From Punctularia strigosozonata HHB-11173 SS5 (Eukaryota; Basidiomycota; Agaricomycetes; Corticiales; Punctulariaceae), in the NCBI RefSeq assembly GCF_000264995.1, contig NW_006767435.1, forward strand, positions 488,042 through 552,041: a stretch of DNA of 64,000 bases, in the 5' to 3' direction. Position 1 is the stretch's first letter, and the number at the start of each line of letters is the position of its first letter. The notes under the pieces were generated by a model that was not told where the DNA came from, ran no database searches, and worked only from the letters and a program-made list of their open reading frames with translations. A program made the translations under genes and the position numbers. This document shows positions 32,626 through 43,718 of this stretch, in pieces.

Positions 32626-34925
32626 TCAATCGAGTTCCAGACACGCATCCGAGAGGTTTATGGCCTCAAACTCAAAGAACCGCTCGCAGAAGCTCGTACT
32701 GGTGAGCCGACCTGGCAGACAAAAAGGCAGAAATACGATCAAAACACGAAACTTCGACCGACCGGCAGCCCCGAGGACGGAAGAAGGAAACTGACCAAGC
32801 AAGTAAATGTCTTCGTCTCCAAACGGCGGCAGCTGCGCCGGGTTCGCGTCGAAGCCAAAGCTAATCCTCTGTGAAAGGCGGAACGCGGCGTCAACGAAGA
32901 TAACACACGTGCAAAAAAAGGCGACAAGGTGGAGGACGTGCTTACCTTCGGAAATACCCTGTTCGCATCGCGTATGCGTACGCCGAGCTCTCGGGCGACT
33001 GAGCCGAAGCCTGTCGACGCGAGGTGGCCCTCGAAGTCCTGGTCGTTGTCGTAGAAGGCGTTGATCGTCTCGCGGAATTTGAATCTGGCAGGCATGCCGG
33101 TGGAGTAACACCACCCGCGGTTCTTTGCCTCTGAGCGCTTCACGTACTTCCTCTATCAGAAATAGGGCGTCATGAGCAAAAAGGCTGATGTCCAGTAGCA
33201 ACGCATCGGATATCCTACCGCAAATTCCTCTGCGCGCGCATTGGCTTCAAGGCAACGTGGTAACGCAGGATGGGTGAGAATGACGTCTTCCAGATCCTTT
33301 TGCCTGGGTATTTTCCAGTTCATGGAGTACATCAGCACCGCAGCATGCGGGTTGGCGGGGTTCAACAGCGGCGCCCACCACTCGAGCACGCGGGGTACGC
33401 CTTCGTAATCCGACATGTTCGATGTCTCCACCCGGTCGAAGCGCGGCGGCCAGAACGGGGCAAGGAAAGGGTCGGTCCGCGCCTTGATCGCGCCCGCGAG
33501 CGCGCCCGCGTCGTTGGACGTGATACGGACGTCGAGGTTGAACCGGCGCAGACGGCGCGCAAATTCGGCCAGCTCGTCCTTGACGTGGAAGTAGAAGCAG
33601 CCGAAGATGTCCCCCGGGGTGCAGCCGTGCTTCCGGCCGGTGGCCACGCAGTCGCGCGGGTCCCAGCCGTACAGGGGGCAAGCAGAGTCAGTGGTGAGCC
33701 ATTCTCCCTTGCTGGTGAACATGAAGCTAGGAGGAAGAGGCAGCTCAGACATCACTGTCAGCTAGCGGAACGGAAAGCAGGCGTACCGATTGGGTTCGGT
33801 GTAGGCTGAGAGGTCAGCTCCGAAGGGCAGCACGACGCCTGTCGACCGATAGCGTATGAACGACATGCGGTGGGCGGGCGACATCCCTCCCCAGTGCCGC
33901 TCCCTGTAATCCAGCCTTTCTGGGGCGAGCGTGGTATCGGTCATGGCCTTCTGCGCCTCAGACCAGGTGTACGTCGACGTGCCCATGGCGACCAGGTGCG
34001 CGAAAACGGACGTGGGGAACGCGGCCTGCACAGACCCAACACGGCCGTCCTCGGTGTCGTGGCGGTACGAGTACGTCTGCAGATGGCCGAGGTCTCGGGA
34101 GGCCATCATGAACATTCGCTGCGTCATCAGGGAGACGGCAGTGGCGTGTCGCGCGGGCACGGCGGCGGAGTAAAGGAGATGGAATACGAGTTCGATGTCG
34201 CGCTCGAGGTCGCCAGCGAGGTGGCCCCCGAGGAAGATGAGCGCCATCAGGTTTCGGCTGGTGATGACGGGATCTTGGTCGTTTAGAAGGACCGTGCATG
34301 TTCCAGAGTAGTCGCTAGGAAGGGCGTTGACGGTACGTATGAAATGCCGGAGATCTCCTGAGGCTGTAAGAATTTAGATGGTAAGCACCGGAATCGCTCG
34401 AGGTGGCGGAAGATGAGGCGAGTACCTACAAAGCCTAGCGTGAGGTCCCTGTCTGTAATTGACCCTTCATTCGCTTCAGCACGCAAGCAGTCCAACGCGA
34501 GAATGTTGCCCCAGATGTAGTGCGCTCGTTTTCCATAGGAAACATGGATTGGGTCTTGGCCTTCTTCCGCTAAGAAGCTGGGGTCCCGCTGCTTTACCAG
34601 CCACTGCGGCATCCAGTTCACTTTCAAATATGGGCTCTTGCACACGTCGCGATGCCCTTTCTTCCAGTGTGCGAGCTGGCAAGCTCCGGAACAATACTGT
34701 CCCATGGTGGCTCAGTCTCTTCCGATCCCACTCAGAAGCTCGCGACACGTACCGATACCAATTGACACTGTCAACCAGCCGACACATGTGGGTGATCAGT
34801 AGGTGACTAGAACACGGACAGCTTTCGGGGCATACCTGCGAGCAAACTTGGGTGCCGTCCTTCGCGCATTTATTGGTGGTAATGGCAGCGCAAGGCACTC
34901 GCTTCAAACCGTGCGGACTGAACAT
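32626..34925 (-). CDS. MYND-type zinc-finger protein A, uncharacterised body
   Basis: The ATG at 34925 opens MFSPHGLKRVPCAAITTNKC and AKDGTQVCSQ. A 15-nt microexon at 34753-34767 adds CQLVS, and the next exon adds YCSGACQLAHWKKGHRDVC. Together these form a full MYND finger (C-x2-C-x4-YC-x3-C-x7-H-x3-C end). The remaining roughly 500 residues are a conserved but unnamed region: ALDCLRAEANEGSITDRDLT, LAGDLERDIELVFHLLYSAA, GVVLPFGADLSAYTEPNR, YGWDPRDCVATGRKHGCTPG, CFYFHVKDELAEFARRLRRF, FETINAF-type helices and the end FFEFEAINLSDACLELD at 32626. MYND domains bind proline-rich peptides; nothing suggests a SET methyltransferase here. Gene B at 58077 is a close paralogue with the same exon plan. 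The function is unknown. Confidence 0.82.
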
Positions 34926-35403
34926 CCGGGCTGCGTCGCTGTCACTAGGTTTGTCTTGGGGTGTGTATTAAATCAAGAGTTGGGTAGAAATCGGTTGGTC
35001 AAGAAGAGAAGGAGGCTCGCTTGCGACGCGAAAACAAAATTGGCACAGCTCATGAATTTCCGAAAATGCTGCTGAAGATGTGTGGTCCTGTACCGGTGTG
35101 AGTTTCGATTACATACCCTCGTAGAAGCGCTAGTGCTTGCGGCGGCCTCAGATGACAATACAGTTATGTGATGCTCGTGCCGATTTGGAGACGCACGTAC
35201 TGCACGACTATGCTGGGCGTCGAGGATGCGGTTTGCGTCTGCATAAACTGTTTACGACTTCACGAGGGCATCCAGTGGGAAGAGCCGCCAGTCATCCATA
35301 GACATAGTGTTATGCACATCAGAAAGCAAAGCGCAATCAAAGCAATTCAAACGATAACGAAAGCAAGATATTCCTCCTTAAAACCAGCCGTCCATGCACC
35401 ACA
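34926..35403. other. intergenic stretch, promoter side of MYND gene A
   Basis: 478 bp between the MYND A start and the MGS1 stop. No gene, repeat or clear element seen. Confidence 0.5.
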
Positions 35404-37904
35404 TCACTCTTCATTCGATCGCCCCTCCCACCTTCTCCCAGTCTCCTCCTCCCATCTTTGCAACGCCGCCTCGTCCCAGATCTTCCCGGTCACATCACCC
35501 GCGGGCCTAAGGAACACCCGTCCTTTCAGCTCCGATGGCAGATACTCGTTGTGCACGGGATGTCTAGAGAACATCATCTCAACGATACAGCTCCCACAGC
35601 CGTCCAGGACGGCGAGCACGTACGCGTAGTCTGGGTTGTAGCGATATCCCTCGCTGTATCCGAGCTCCTTCATGAGTTTGGTCGGAGCGTTGCGCACTTG
35701 CAAGGGCACGGGCAGCGTCATGTCCTTCTTCGCGGCTTCTGCAGCACGATTGTACGCCTCGTACGAGCGTGTCGATTTGGGTGCCTCGGCGAGATATGCT
35801 ATGAGGTGCGCTAGGCTGGTGGCTGCCGCGTCAGCAGGGATGCATGTTCTGAAGGAGGATCCGTCTTACTTGATACGACACTCTGGCATGCCCACAAACT
35901 GACAGGCCTGCATTGCGGCTATAGCCTATGATCCAAGACCGGGTCAACATCGTACACCCAGCGCATGAAGAGAGTTACCTACCAGGGGCAGCGCATGCGA
36001 ATCTGCCAACCCTATGTCTTCGCTGGCCATAACAATCGCCCGTCTAAGCAGAATCAAGCCGTTTAGTCAACGATTCGGCGCCTGAGTTCCGAGCTCGCCT
36101 AGCGATGTACAACGGATCTTCGCCAGCCTCTAGCATACGCGCAAGCCAATACATCGCCGCGTGCGGATCGCTGCCCCGAACCGACTTGTGCAGCGCCGAG
36201 ATGAGGTCGTAATGGCTGTCTCCCGTGCGGTCGTAGCTTGTGCTTACGGACTTGCGCAGGCTATCGAGGAGCACGCTTTCCTCCGCGGTCGCGGGAGAAG
36301 AAAGGACCAGCTCGAGCAACGAGATTGCCGTTCGGGCATCGCCCGTCGAGAGAGAGACGATGGATGCCAAGATCCTTGAGGTGAGCTGGGGGTAGGCAGG
36401 AAAGGGCTTTATGTCGATCCGCGCCTCGCGCTTCTCCGCCTGTTTCGTCGAGGGTGGCGTAGGGAAGGGCGAAGACGAGGTGAACGGCCTGTCCAGTATC
36501 ACTGGAGACGAGTTCCATTGACTAGTCGGAGAACTGGAAGGGGGGGATGATGGCCGCGAATGTGATTCGGACGCGTCTGGTCCATTGTGCGCACTTTCCA
36601 ACGCCGGCGGTGGCGCCACGCGATCCACAGCCTGCCTCACAATCCGCTCGATATCGACATCCGTAAGCCGCTCAAGAACGAATACGCTAGAGAAAGTTAT
36701 GGAATCAGACATCGTCTGCTGCAGCAATCTCGCTCACATACCGGCAACGGCTCAAGAGGGCGCCGTTAACCTTGAAGCTAGGGTTTTCGGTCGTAGCTCC
36801 GATCAACTAGGCAGTTTGTCAACGAGGTCCTAGCACATCGACGTGCTTCGCCTACCTGGATGTGGCCCTGCTCAATGTACGGTAGAAATATATCCTGATT
36901 GTTAAGATGGGTGAGTGGCGTATTCTGAGCAAGATATCGACTTGATGAACCGCACTTGTTGTGACCTGGTGAATCTGTGTATCTCGTCGAGGAATAGGAT
37001 GGTTTTACTGCGACCGCTGCGCATGAGATAAGGTCACTGGGAAACGTAACAGGCATACCGTCCTGTCAGCTGGAGCACGTTCTTTGCTTCGTCGAAGACA
37101 GCGCGCACGTCATTGATACCGACTACAGTCGCACTGAGCTCTTTGAAGACAGCATCCGTCCGCTTCGCGAGCAGCCGAGCGAGGGTCGTCTTTCCACACC
37201 TGCATTTTGATCAGATCAAAGACTAGGATAGGATCGGGGAGGTGCTAACCCTGGCGGACCCCACAAGATGATACTTCCTACAGACCCCCTCTCGAGCGAG
37301 CTGACCAGAAGTGCATCCTTGCCAACCAGATGTGGCTGACCGACGAATTCCTCGAGGCTCTGGGGTCTTAAGCGCTCCGCAAGAGGGGCAGCAGCCTCCA
37401 ATCGCGATGTTCGAGCAGTCTTGACCCGCTTACCAGCCGAAGGTTGCACGGAAGCTGAGGACGGTCCGGCCAACGCATTACTTTCGATTGTGCTGTGATG
37501 ACCGCGCTTTTTACCAGATGGCCCGGACGAGATAGACTTGGAGGTTGATGCTGGAAGGGTAGATGTGGTCGGATGGGCTGGGGCTGCCTGCGTACTCGCT
37601 TGAGAGAAGATCGGCGCGAGGTTCGTGGGCACGGTGTGCGAGCTCTTCTTGGACGTTGCCTGCGAGGATTTTGACGCGCCCGACGCGTCAAAAGCGCGAC
37701 AGTTCTGGTCCAAATGTTCGTTGATCTTTGACTCAGGAACTTGCTGCGAACAAACGGGACTAGGATGGCTTCGGTCAGCGCGGGTTTTTGACGGGAACAT
37801 GCCCGAGCAGCTCACCATGTCACTTCGAGAAAAAACCACGATCAACCTCCATCACCATACGCAGAATTGGAGCACTGAGTGTACACACCTTGTCCAGGCG
37901 CCAT
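35404..37904 (-). CDS. MGS1: MGS1/WRNIP1 (RarA family) AAA+ ATPase with UBZ finger
   Basis: Acts at stalled replication forks and binds ubiquitinated PCNA. A start at 37904 (MAPGQ), a 7-nt microexon at 37816-37822 and the next exon together restore the ubiquitin-binding UBZ4 finger VTCPVCSQQVPESKINEHLD and QNC. A Ser/Thr-rich linker with basic KKRGHH follows, then LAERLRPQSLEEFVGQPHLV, Walker A (ILWGPPGCGKTTLARLL), Walker B and neighbours (ILFLDEIHRF), sensor 1 (LIGATTENPSF), LLSRC and VFVLERLTDVDIERIVRQAV. The C-terminal clamp-loader-like domain includes LSTGDARTAISLLEL, DLISALHKSVRGSDPHAAMY, ASEDIGLAD, LPVPLQVRNAPTKLMKELGY and HPVHNEYLPSELKGR, ending GRSNEE at 35404. All family motifs are intact. 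There is a Ser/Pro-rich insert between Walker B and the C-domain. A confident call; the two small 5' exons are inferred. Confidence 0.92.
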
Positions 37905-38391
37905 TCTCTATTACCACTCGCCGCCGTCAAAGCCAAAAAAGCACGCTGTCGACGCGTTACCACCGGATTACCAATGCATTACGGCAAACGTGCTCCATAC
38001 TGCCACCTTCACTCCCGTTTCACCGTCTTCACTCAAGGGCGACGCCGAATCCCCATACGTTATAATCGTGCTGCCGTTTTCGCAGCAAGTCGGATTCGAC
38101 GACCTTTCGATCCCCAGCTCGGGACCAACCCCGGGACGTGTCCGGGAGGTACCCGGCCCGGCGGTCCCGCTGGCTATTCCCCTAGCCACGGTCCGGATTG
38201 CCGCGGGTCGATGGGATTTACCGATGGCAAGGTAGAGCACTTGTATAAAGGAGTGTACGGTTCGGACTATGAAGCATTCCCGCACTGCTGCCGTAGACGT
38301 TCCACTGATTTCAGTGAGCCTTCATGACAGCCGAGCGAAGGGCTGACTGACTGTTTCATATAGCCCTCTTCCTATTGACGGGTGATTGACC
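37905..38391. promoter_or_regulatory. shared upstream region, MGS1 (-) / fuconate dehydratase-like (+)
   Basis: 487 bp between divergent starts. Open plus-strand frames here lack motifs. A GC-rich, partly palindromic stretch (GTCCGGGAGGTACCCGG near 38139) may be regulatory, but this is only an impression. Confidence 0.35.
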
Positions 38392-40295
38392 ATGGCCGAC
38401 GTCACCATCACCCACTTCGAGGTGCACGGTACATATCAACTACGCGCACTGCTCATCACCTGCATACTCATGAGTAGACAGATGTTCGTTTCCCGACTGG
38501 ACTCTCGGGCGACGGCACGGATGCCATGAACACGGATTGTGACTACTCCTCGGCATACATCTCCATATACACCTCCGATCCGAACTATGTTGGTCATGGC
38601 ATGACATTCACCATCGGGTGCGTCCATATTGCCATCGTTGGGCACGCAACCTCACAATCATGATATAGACGTGGCAATGACATCGTCTGCTCTGCAATCA
38701 CCGCTTTGGCCAATCGCCTCATCGGCAAAAAGCCCGAGGAGCTATTCGCGAACATGGGCAAGACATGGGATTTCCTCGTCGGAGACCCTCAGCTGCGATG
38801 GATTGGTCCCGAAAAAGGTGCGTATCTTGTGACCGTAACCCTCTGCTCTGCGCCATCCCTTCACAAGACCCGTGTTTGGTCCGCTGACTACGCTTCTCTT
38901 CTCTTCTCTCCACTTAGGTGTGATCCACATTGCCACCGGTGCGGTTGACAACGCGCTCTGGGACATGTACGCTCGCGCGCGTAAGAAGCCTTTGTGGAAG
39001 CTCGTCGTCGACTTCACGCCGCAGGAGCTCGTGGACTCAATGGCGTGGAGGTACATCTCCGATGCGATCACTCGCGAGGAGGCCCTGGATATGTTCACCA
39101 AGCTCGCGGCGACCAAGGCCGAGCGCGAGGCGAAGGTGAAGGAGCTCGGATACCCGGCGTACGTCACGTCGGCCGGATGGATGGGCTACTCCGATGAGAA
39201 GGTAGCGAGGCTGACCAAGGAAGCGGTCGCTGCCGGCTTCAATACCTTCAAGATGAAGGTGAGGATCTGGCGACATGCTTTGGAACGAGGGCTGATGTCT
39301 TGTCTCAGGTTGGGGCAGATCGCGAGAGCGACTTACGACGCGGCAAGATCATTCGCTCCATCATCGATGATCCCCAGTACCTTCCCCCCGGCTCGAAGGG
39401 TATGTATGATCTGTAGATGTTCGGAATAGTAAACTGATTACGCTTTTATAGGTCGCGACCCTAACTCACCTGAGCTCGCGGGGAAAAACGCCGGCCCCAC
39501 CGGCGCTGTCTTCATGATCGATGCCAACCAGGTTTGGGATGTTCCCCAGGCTATCGAATGGGTCACCTACCTCAAGGAGACCCGACCATGGTACGACATC
39601 TTCTCGCACTGCTCCCTGTTAACACGACTCATCAATATATCCTCGTTGTAGGTTCATTGAGGAACCTACCGCGCCCGACGACATCCTCGGGCATGCCGCT
39701 ATACGCAAAGCACTCAAGCCGCACGGCATCGGTGTCGCCACTGGCGAGCATGCGCACAATCGCATGGTCTTCAAGCAGCTCCTGCAAGCGGAGGCGATCG
39801 ACGTATGTCAGATCGATTCGTGCCGTCTCGCGGGCGTCAGCGAGGTGCTCAGCGTTCTCGCCATGGCAGCGAAGTGCGTTCACTCTTCCATCTTCGCTCA
39901 AAACACAATCGACTCACGCGCACGTTCGTTTGATAGATTCGGCGTGCCTGTCTGTCCTCACGCAGGCGGTGTCGGCCTGTGCGAATACGTCATTCACTTG
40001 AGGTACGGTGCTGCCTCCCATCTACGACCTCCAATGGGTGCTGACGATGCCGACCAGCGTCATCGACTATATTTGCGTCTCGGGCTCGATGGAACGCAAC
40101 GTGCTCGAGTTCGTCGACCACTTGCACGAGCATTTCCTCACCCCGTGCACGATCAACAAGCAAGGTCGGTATAACGTGCCCAGCAACCCCAACGAGGGGT
40201 ACAGCATTGAGATGCACAAATCGAGTATCGCCGATTACGAGTGGCCAAACGGTTCGTACTGGGTCGCCAACCCCAAGAAGGAGAAGGCGCCATGA
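38392..40295 (+). CDS. enolase-superfamily dehydratase, L-fuconate dehydratase / ENOSF1 type
   Basis: Predicted to remove water from an acid sugar such as L-fuconate. The ATG at 38392 ([13 protein letters not shown]) begins the capping domain: [40 protein letters not shown]. The barrel follows across about eight exons: [40 protein letters not shown], the catalytic-lysine region [10 protein letters not shown], metal ligands in [19 protein letters not shown] and [44 protein letters not shown] and [16 protein letters not shown]. The C-terminus reads [20 protein letters not shown] and ends KKEKAP at 40293-40295. Length is about 440 residues, as in the family. There is no targeting peptide, so it is probably cytosolic. 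Substrate specificity is inferred from the signature, not proven. Confidence 0.9.
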
Positions 40296-40519
40296 TGTGT
40301 CAATGGTCCAAGAGCGACCGACATGGAGCTTTAGTTCACTATGGGACTTCGCCGCGCGCGTGATTGAATGAAGTAATACCAAAAATCTGTACAACTATGA
40401 TGATCGAAGAAACATGATATGGCCTTTCAGCCGTACGTTGGTAAGGACAGATGGTGCCCCCATTTGCATCGACAAAGCAGCAGTCCGGATTAAGATTGAA
40501 AGGTATAGGCTACAGATCT

Positions 40520-43186
40520 TCAGCTCGGAAGCACGCCGTTGGGATCGTCCGGTTTCCATAGCGCCTGCAGATCGCCAAACGTGGTCCCGCTCACCATGTC
40601 CGCCCAGTTCTCCGCCGACAAGCCCCTGCGAGGAAGCATTAGCTCCACGGAACGAGCACGACCATCGATCGATCGACTCACTCTACTCCGCACGTCGACA
40701 TCTCCGACATAAACGCAAAATCCTCGAATGTGTTCATCAGCGCGTCCGGGTCATACATCACGGATGCGGGCGATCCGTCGTCCTGATGTCCCTGACCTGG
40801 TCCCTGGGCCGTCAGCCCGTCCATACCCGCCAAAACGCGCGCGGCGGTCTCCTCGCGCTCGATGTGTTCGCGGTGCGCCCGCATGCGATCCTCGTGCTGG
40901 GAGTCAACGACGGGCCCGTCCTTGAGCCATGGCTCGCCGTTATGGCGTTTCATCTGATAGTGCGCGTCGAAGAGGAGGTTGCCAAGGCTCATGCGGGAGC
41001 GGAAGGTGAACGTTGGCTCGGACGGGTCGGGCGGGGCCGCGCCGGCGAGCTTCTTCGCGAGGAAGTGGATCAGCTTTCCGACGCGGTCTGCGCCATCATC
41101 TTTCGTCACGGAGCGCGACTGGAGGAGGGAAATAACCGTAAGCAGGAGAACGAAGAGCAGAGAATGCAAGGCACGTACCGTGACGATGGCATAGGCGGTT
41201 CGGACTTCGCGGAGAACGACGTCGCGGTTGATAGGGACCTTTTGCGGGTGAAGGGCCTGTATACTTGCAAGCTTGACGAGCGAGAGCTGAGCAAACGCAA
41301 TCCGCGTGAGCGAGCAGTACGAATCTCCGTCGCTGGCAGGGATGAACGGCCTACCGTCGCGATGACGAACGTCTGGTACACGGACTGCGGCCAGAAGAGC
41401 GCGGCGGTGTCGCGCGAGAGCGTGAGCTCGTGCAGGATGCCGATCGCGCGCATTGAAGTCGAGTAGCACGCGAGCAGGTCTTGCGGCGATGCGCGCACAA
41501 TGTCCGATTGAAACGCGTACGTATGCAGCTGCAGCTTCGCGTTCAAAAAGCTGACGGATACGACGGGACTCATCGGTGCGAGCCCGCGCTCGATGTCGGC
41601 GAGCTCGGCGTTGAGGAGTGAGAGCAACGCGGGCGCGACGGTGGCATCGTATTGTCCCGACTGCGAGTGCGCGTCGTTGCCGAGCACGGTCGAGAGCCGC
41701 TGGGAGAAGCGCTGGATGCGAAGCAGCTTAGAAATGTCGGGATGGAAGGACCGGAACCATTCCACGTTGCACTCGCGTGACTGCGCGACGGTGGAGGTGA
41801 CCCAGTCGTCGGTGAGGCAGGACGGGAGGCCCATCATCGTCGCGAGCGCCTGGTGGATGTAGTAGCACTGCACCCAGGCGCGGGAGCGCTCCGCGAGGTC
41901 GATTGGTTCCGCAGCGAACAACGGTCCGGAGAACTCGGCGGCGAAGTGAGGGCGGTGTAGGCCGAGGAGCAGGCCCAGTTGAATGGCCTAAAGTCCAGGG
42001 GGAGTCGTCAGCGAGCGCCTATAGAATGTCTTGGCGAGCGCCGGTGAAAGTCACAGACCAAGCCTGAGTATTTCTGCACGCGAGCGCGAGGAGCAGAAAA
42101 GCGTAAGCAGCATAGCATGGTAAAGAAAAACGGAAACACGCACCCATGACGTGGTGATGCTGCCCTTCTGTGTAGTGGTGAAGGGCCATTGACAAAGTAT
42201 CAGCAGAGCTTGGATCTGTGCCACGGAGTGCTTGCTGTTCAGCATGAGCGCCGCGATGAGCTGTTTGACCCCGTCATTGAGATCAAATGTCAGCTCCGGA
42301 GATCGGGCTCGCACGAGCGGGTGGTCTGGCCGCGGTCTGCAGCCCACCGAAACGATGGCCCAGAAAAGAAGCTCGCTCCTCGCGAACGTCGCGTGAGGTT
42401 CAACAGGACCAGGCAAGATCTGACAGAACGGATGGTAGAACTGAAAGAACCTGTGCTCAATGCCATATTAGCACAGACGGAGCCGGCAAGCGCACATGAA
42501 CTAGCCACTTACTCCTGAAAGCACGCGTGGACTTCCTCGTCGGTCATGCACACGTTGCCCAGGGTCTTCACACCCGCGGACATGTGCGAAGGCGCTGGGG
42601 GCGGTCGGGGCGCTATTCGAGGTAGAGACGCGCCGATTGTAACATTGGCGACGGAGGTGGTGGCGCCTGGGACAAGGAGCTTTAGGCAACGCTGCCGAGG
42701 GTTGTTGCCGAAGAACACTCACTGGTGTCCCCCTCGATAATGCCGGTAGAGTATATGGTCGGAGGGGTCGTGCTTGACGTAGATGGGTTGTCTTCTACGG
42801 GGACGCTTGCAGAAGGAGAGAAGGGCGTTGTTCTGGAGGTTGGCGAGAGTCAGCCTGCCGTCGCGTGAGGTCATACGAGCTCGATATAGCAACCTTCGTG
42901 TGTTCACGCGTTTATACGCTGGGTCTACATGGCACGGGCGCGAGTCTGACGAGCTTGCGCATCGCGTGCATGGTTGTGGAAAGCGTTCAAGGTAGTCGCA
43001 GCGTAACTAGAACGATGGAGTTGAGATAAGTCGAAATTCAGCACGACCCCTTCAGCAATCGCGGAATTCACGGCGCACTTTTGCCTGGCGGCAATTGGTG
43101 CACACTTGCGCCGAACGTTTCCAGCGGCCGTTGCGTTTTTTGCTTGCGCTTGCGCTCTCGCCGCCTGAGTGAAGATCGACGCTCAT
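40520..43186 (-). CDS. Zn2Cys6 transcription factor with fungal-specific TF (MHR) domain
   Basis: The ATG at 43186 (MSVDLHSGGESASASKKRNG) leads to KRSAQVCTNCRQAK. An intron at 43007-43078 then joins LRCDYLERFPQPCTRCASSS and SRPCHVD, giving a complete six-cysteine zinc cluster (C-x2-C-x6-C-x9-C-x2-C-x8-C) for DNA binding. After a linker (LQNNALLSFCKRPRRRQPIY, PSDHILYRHY) the regulatory domain starts at VCMTDEEVHACFQ and FFQFYHPFCQILPGPVEPHA, then LLFWAIVSVGCRPR, IQALLILCQWPFTT, IDLAERSRAWVQCYYIHQAL, MMGLPSCLTDDWVTST and FSQRLSTVLGNDAHSQSG. The last exon reads GLSAENWADMVSGTTFGDLQ and ends NGVLPS at 40520. The layout resembles Leu3-like regulators, but the target pathway cannot be read. It is divergent from TOP3. 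Confidence 0.88.
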
Positions 43187-43718
43187 GATGGTCGTACGCC
43201 GGGTCCGCAGCGCCTTCGTGAGTCGTTCATGGGTCTGGGATGCCGGCGATTGATAAGGAAACAGCCCCTAAACGAGCCGAAGGCGTTACGGATCTCCTAG
43301 TTCTGTTCCACGCCGTTACCGGGCATCATTCAAGACCAGGAGTAGTACAGAAACGCGGACCACGTTCTCTCCGATTCTGACGGTCGCCCCTGCGGTCAAC
43401 CCATCAAGACCGGCGCTTAATTCGGGGCAGAGCACGTGGATGACCGCACGTGACAAGAACACGCTCGCGCACCGCGTCGCGGCGAACTCTTTGAAGCTCA
43501 AGGTTTACTGAGCTCCTTCTGGTCGACAGCCGATGTTGAGCTAGTCAACGAATGAATCGCTGCATATTCTTTGCTTTCATCTTAACAAATTGCTTGCTTC
43601 CTCTACATTGCATAGAGTCGCAGGACGAACAAAGTTAATTCGATTCTGGGCCCGCGTATCACCTCAACGCATTCGGCCAGCGATATATCACCGGCATTCT
43701 GGGTGCTCACGACGCGAG
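43187..43718. promoter_or_regulatory. shared upstream region, Zn2Cys6 factor (-) / TOP3 (+)
   Basis: 532 bp between divergent starts. The in-frame sequence just upstream of the TOP3 ATG is open back to about 43590 but has no ATG, so no mitochondrial leader is supported. No clear binding sites. Confidence 0.4.

Noticed and set aside
40414-41466. Plus-strand frame of 350 codons
   Set aside because: Antisense to the 3' exons of the Zn2Cys6 factor; no domain seen.
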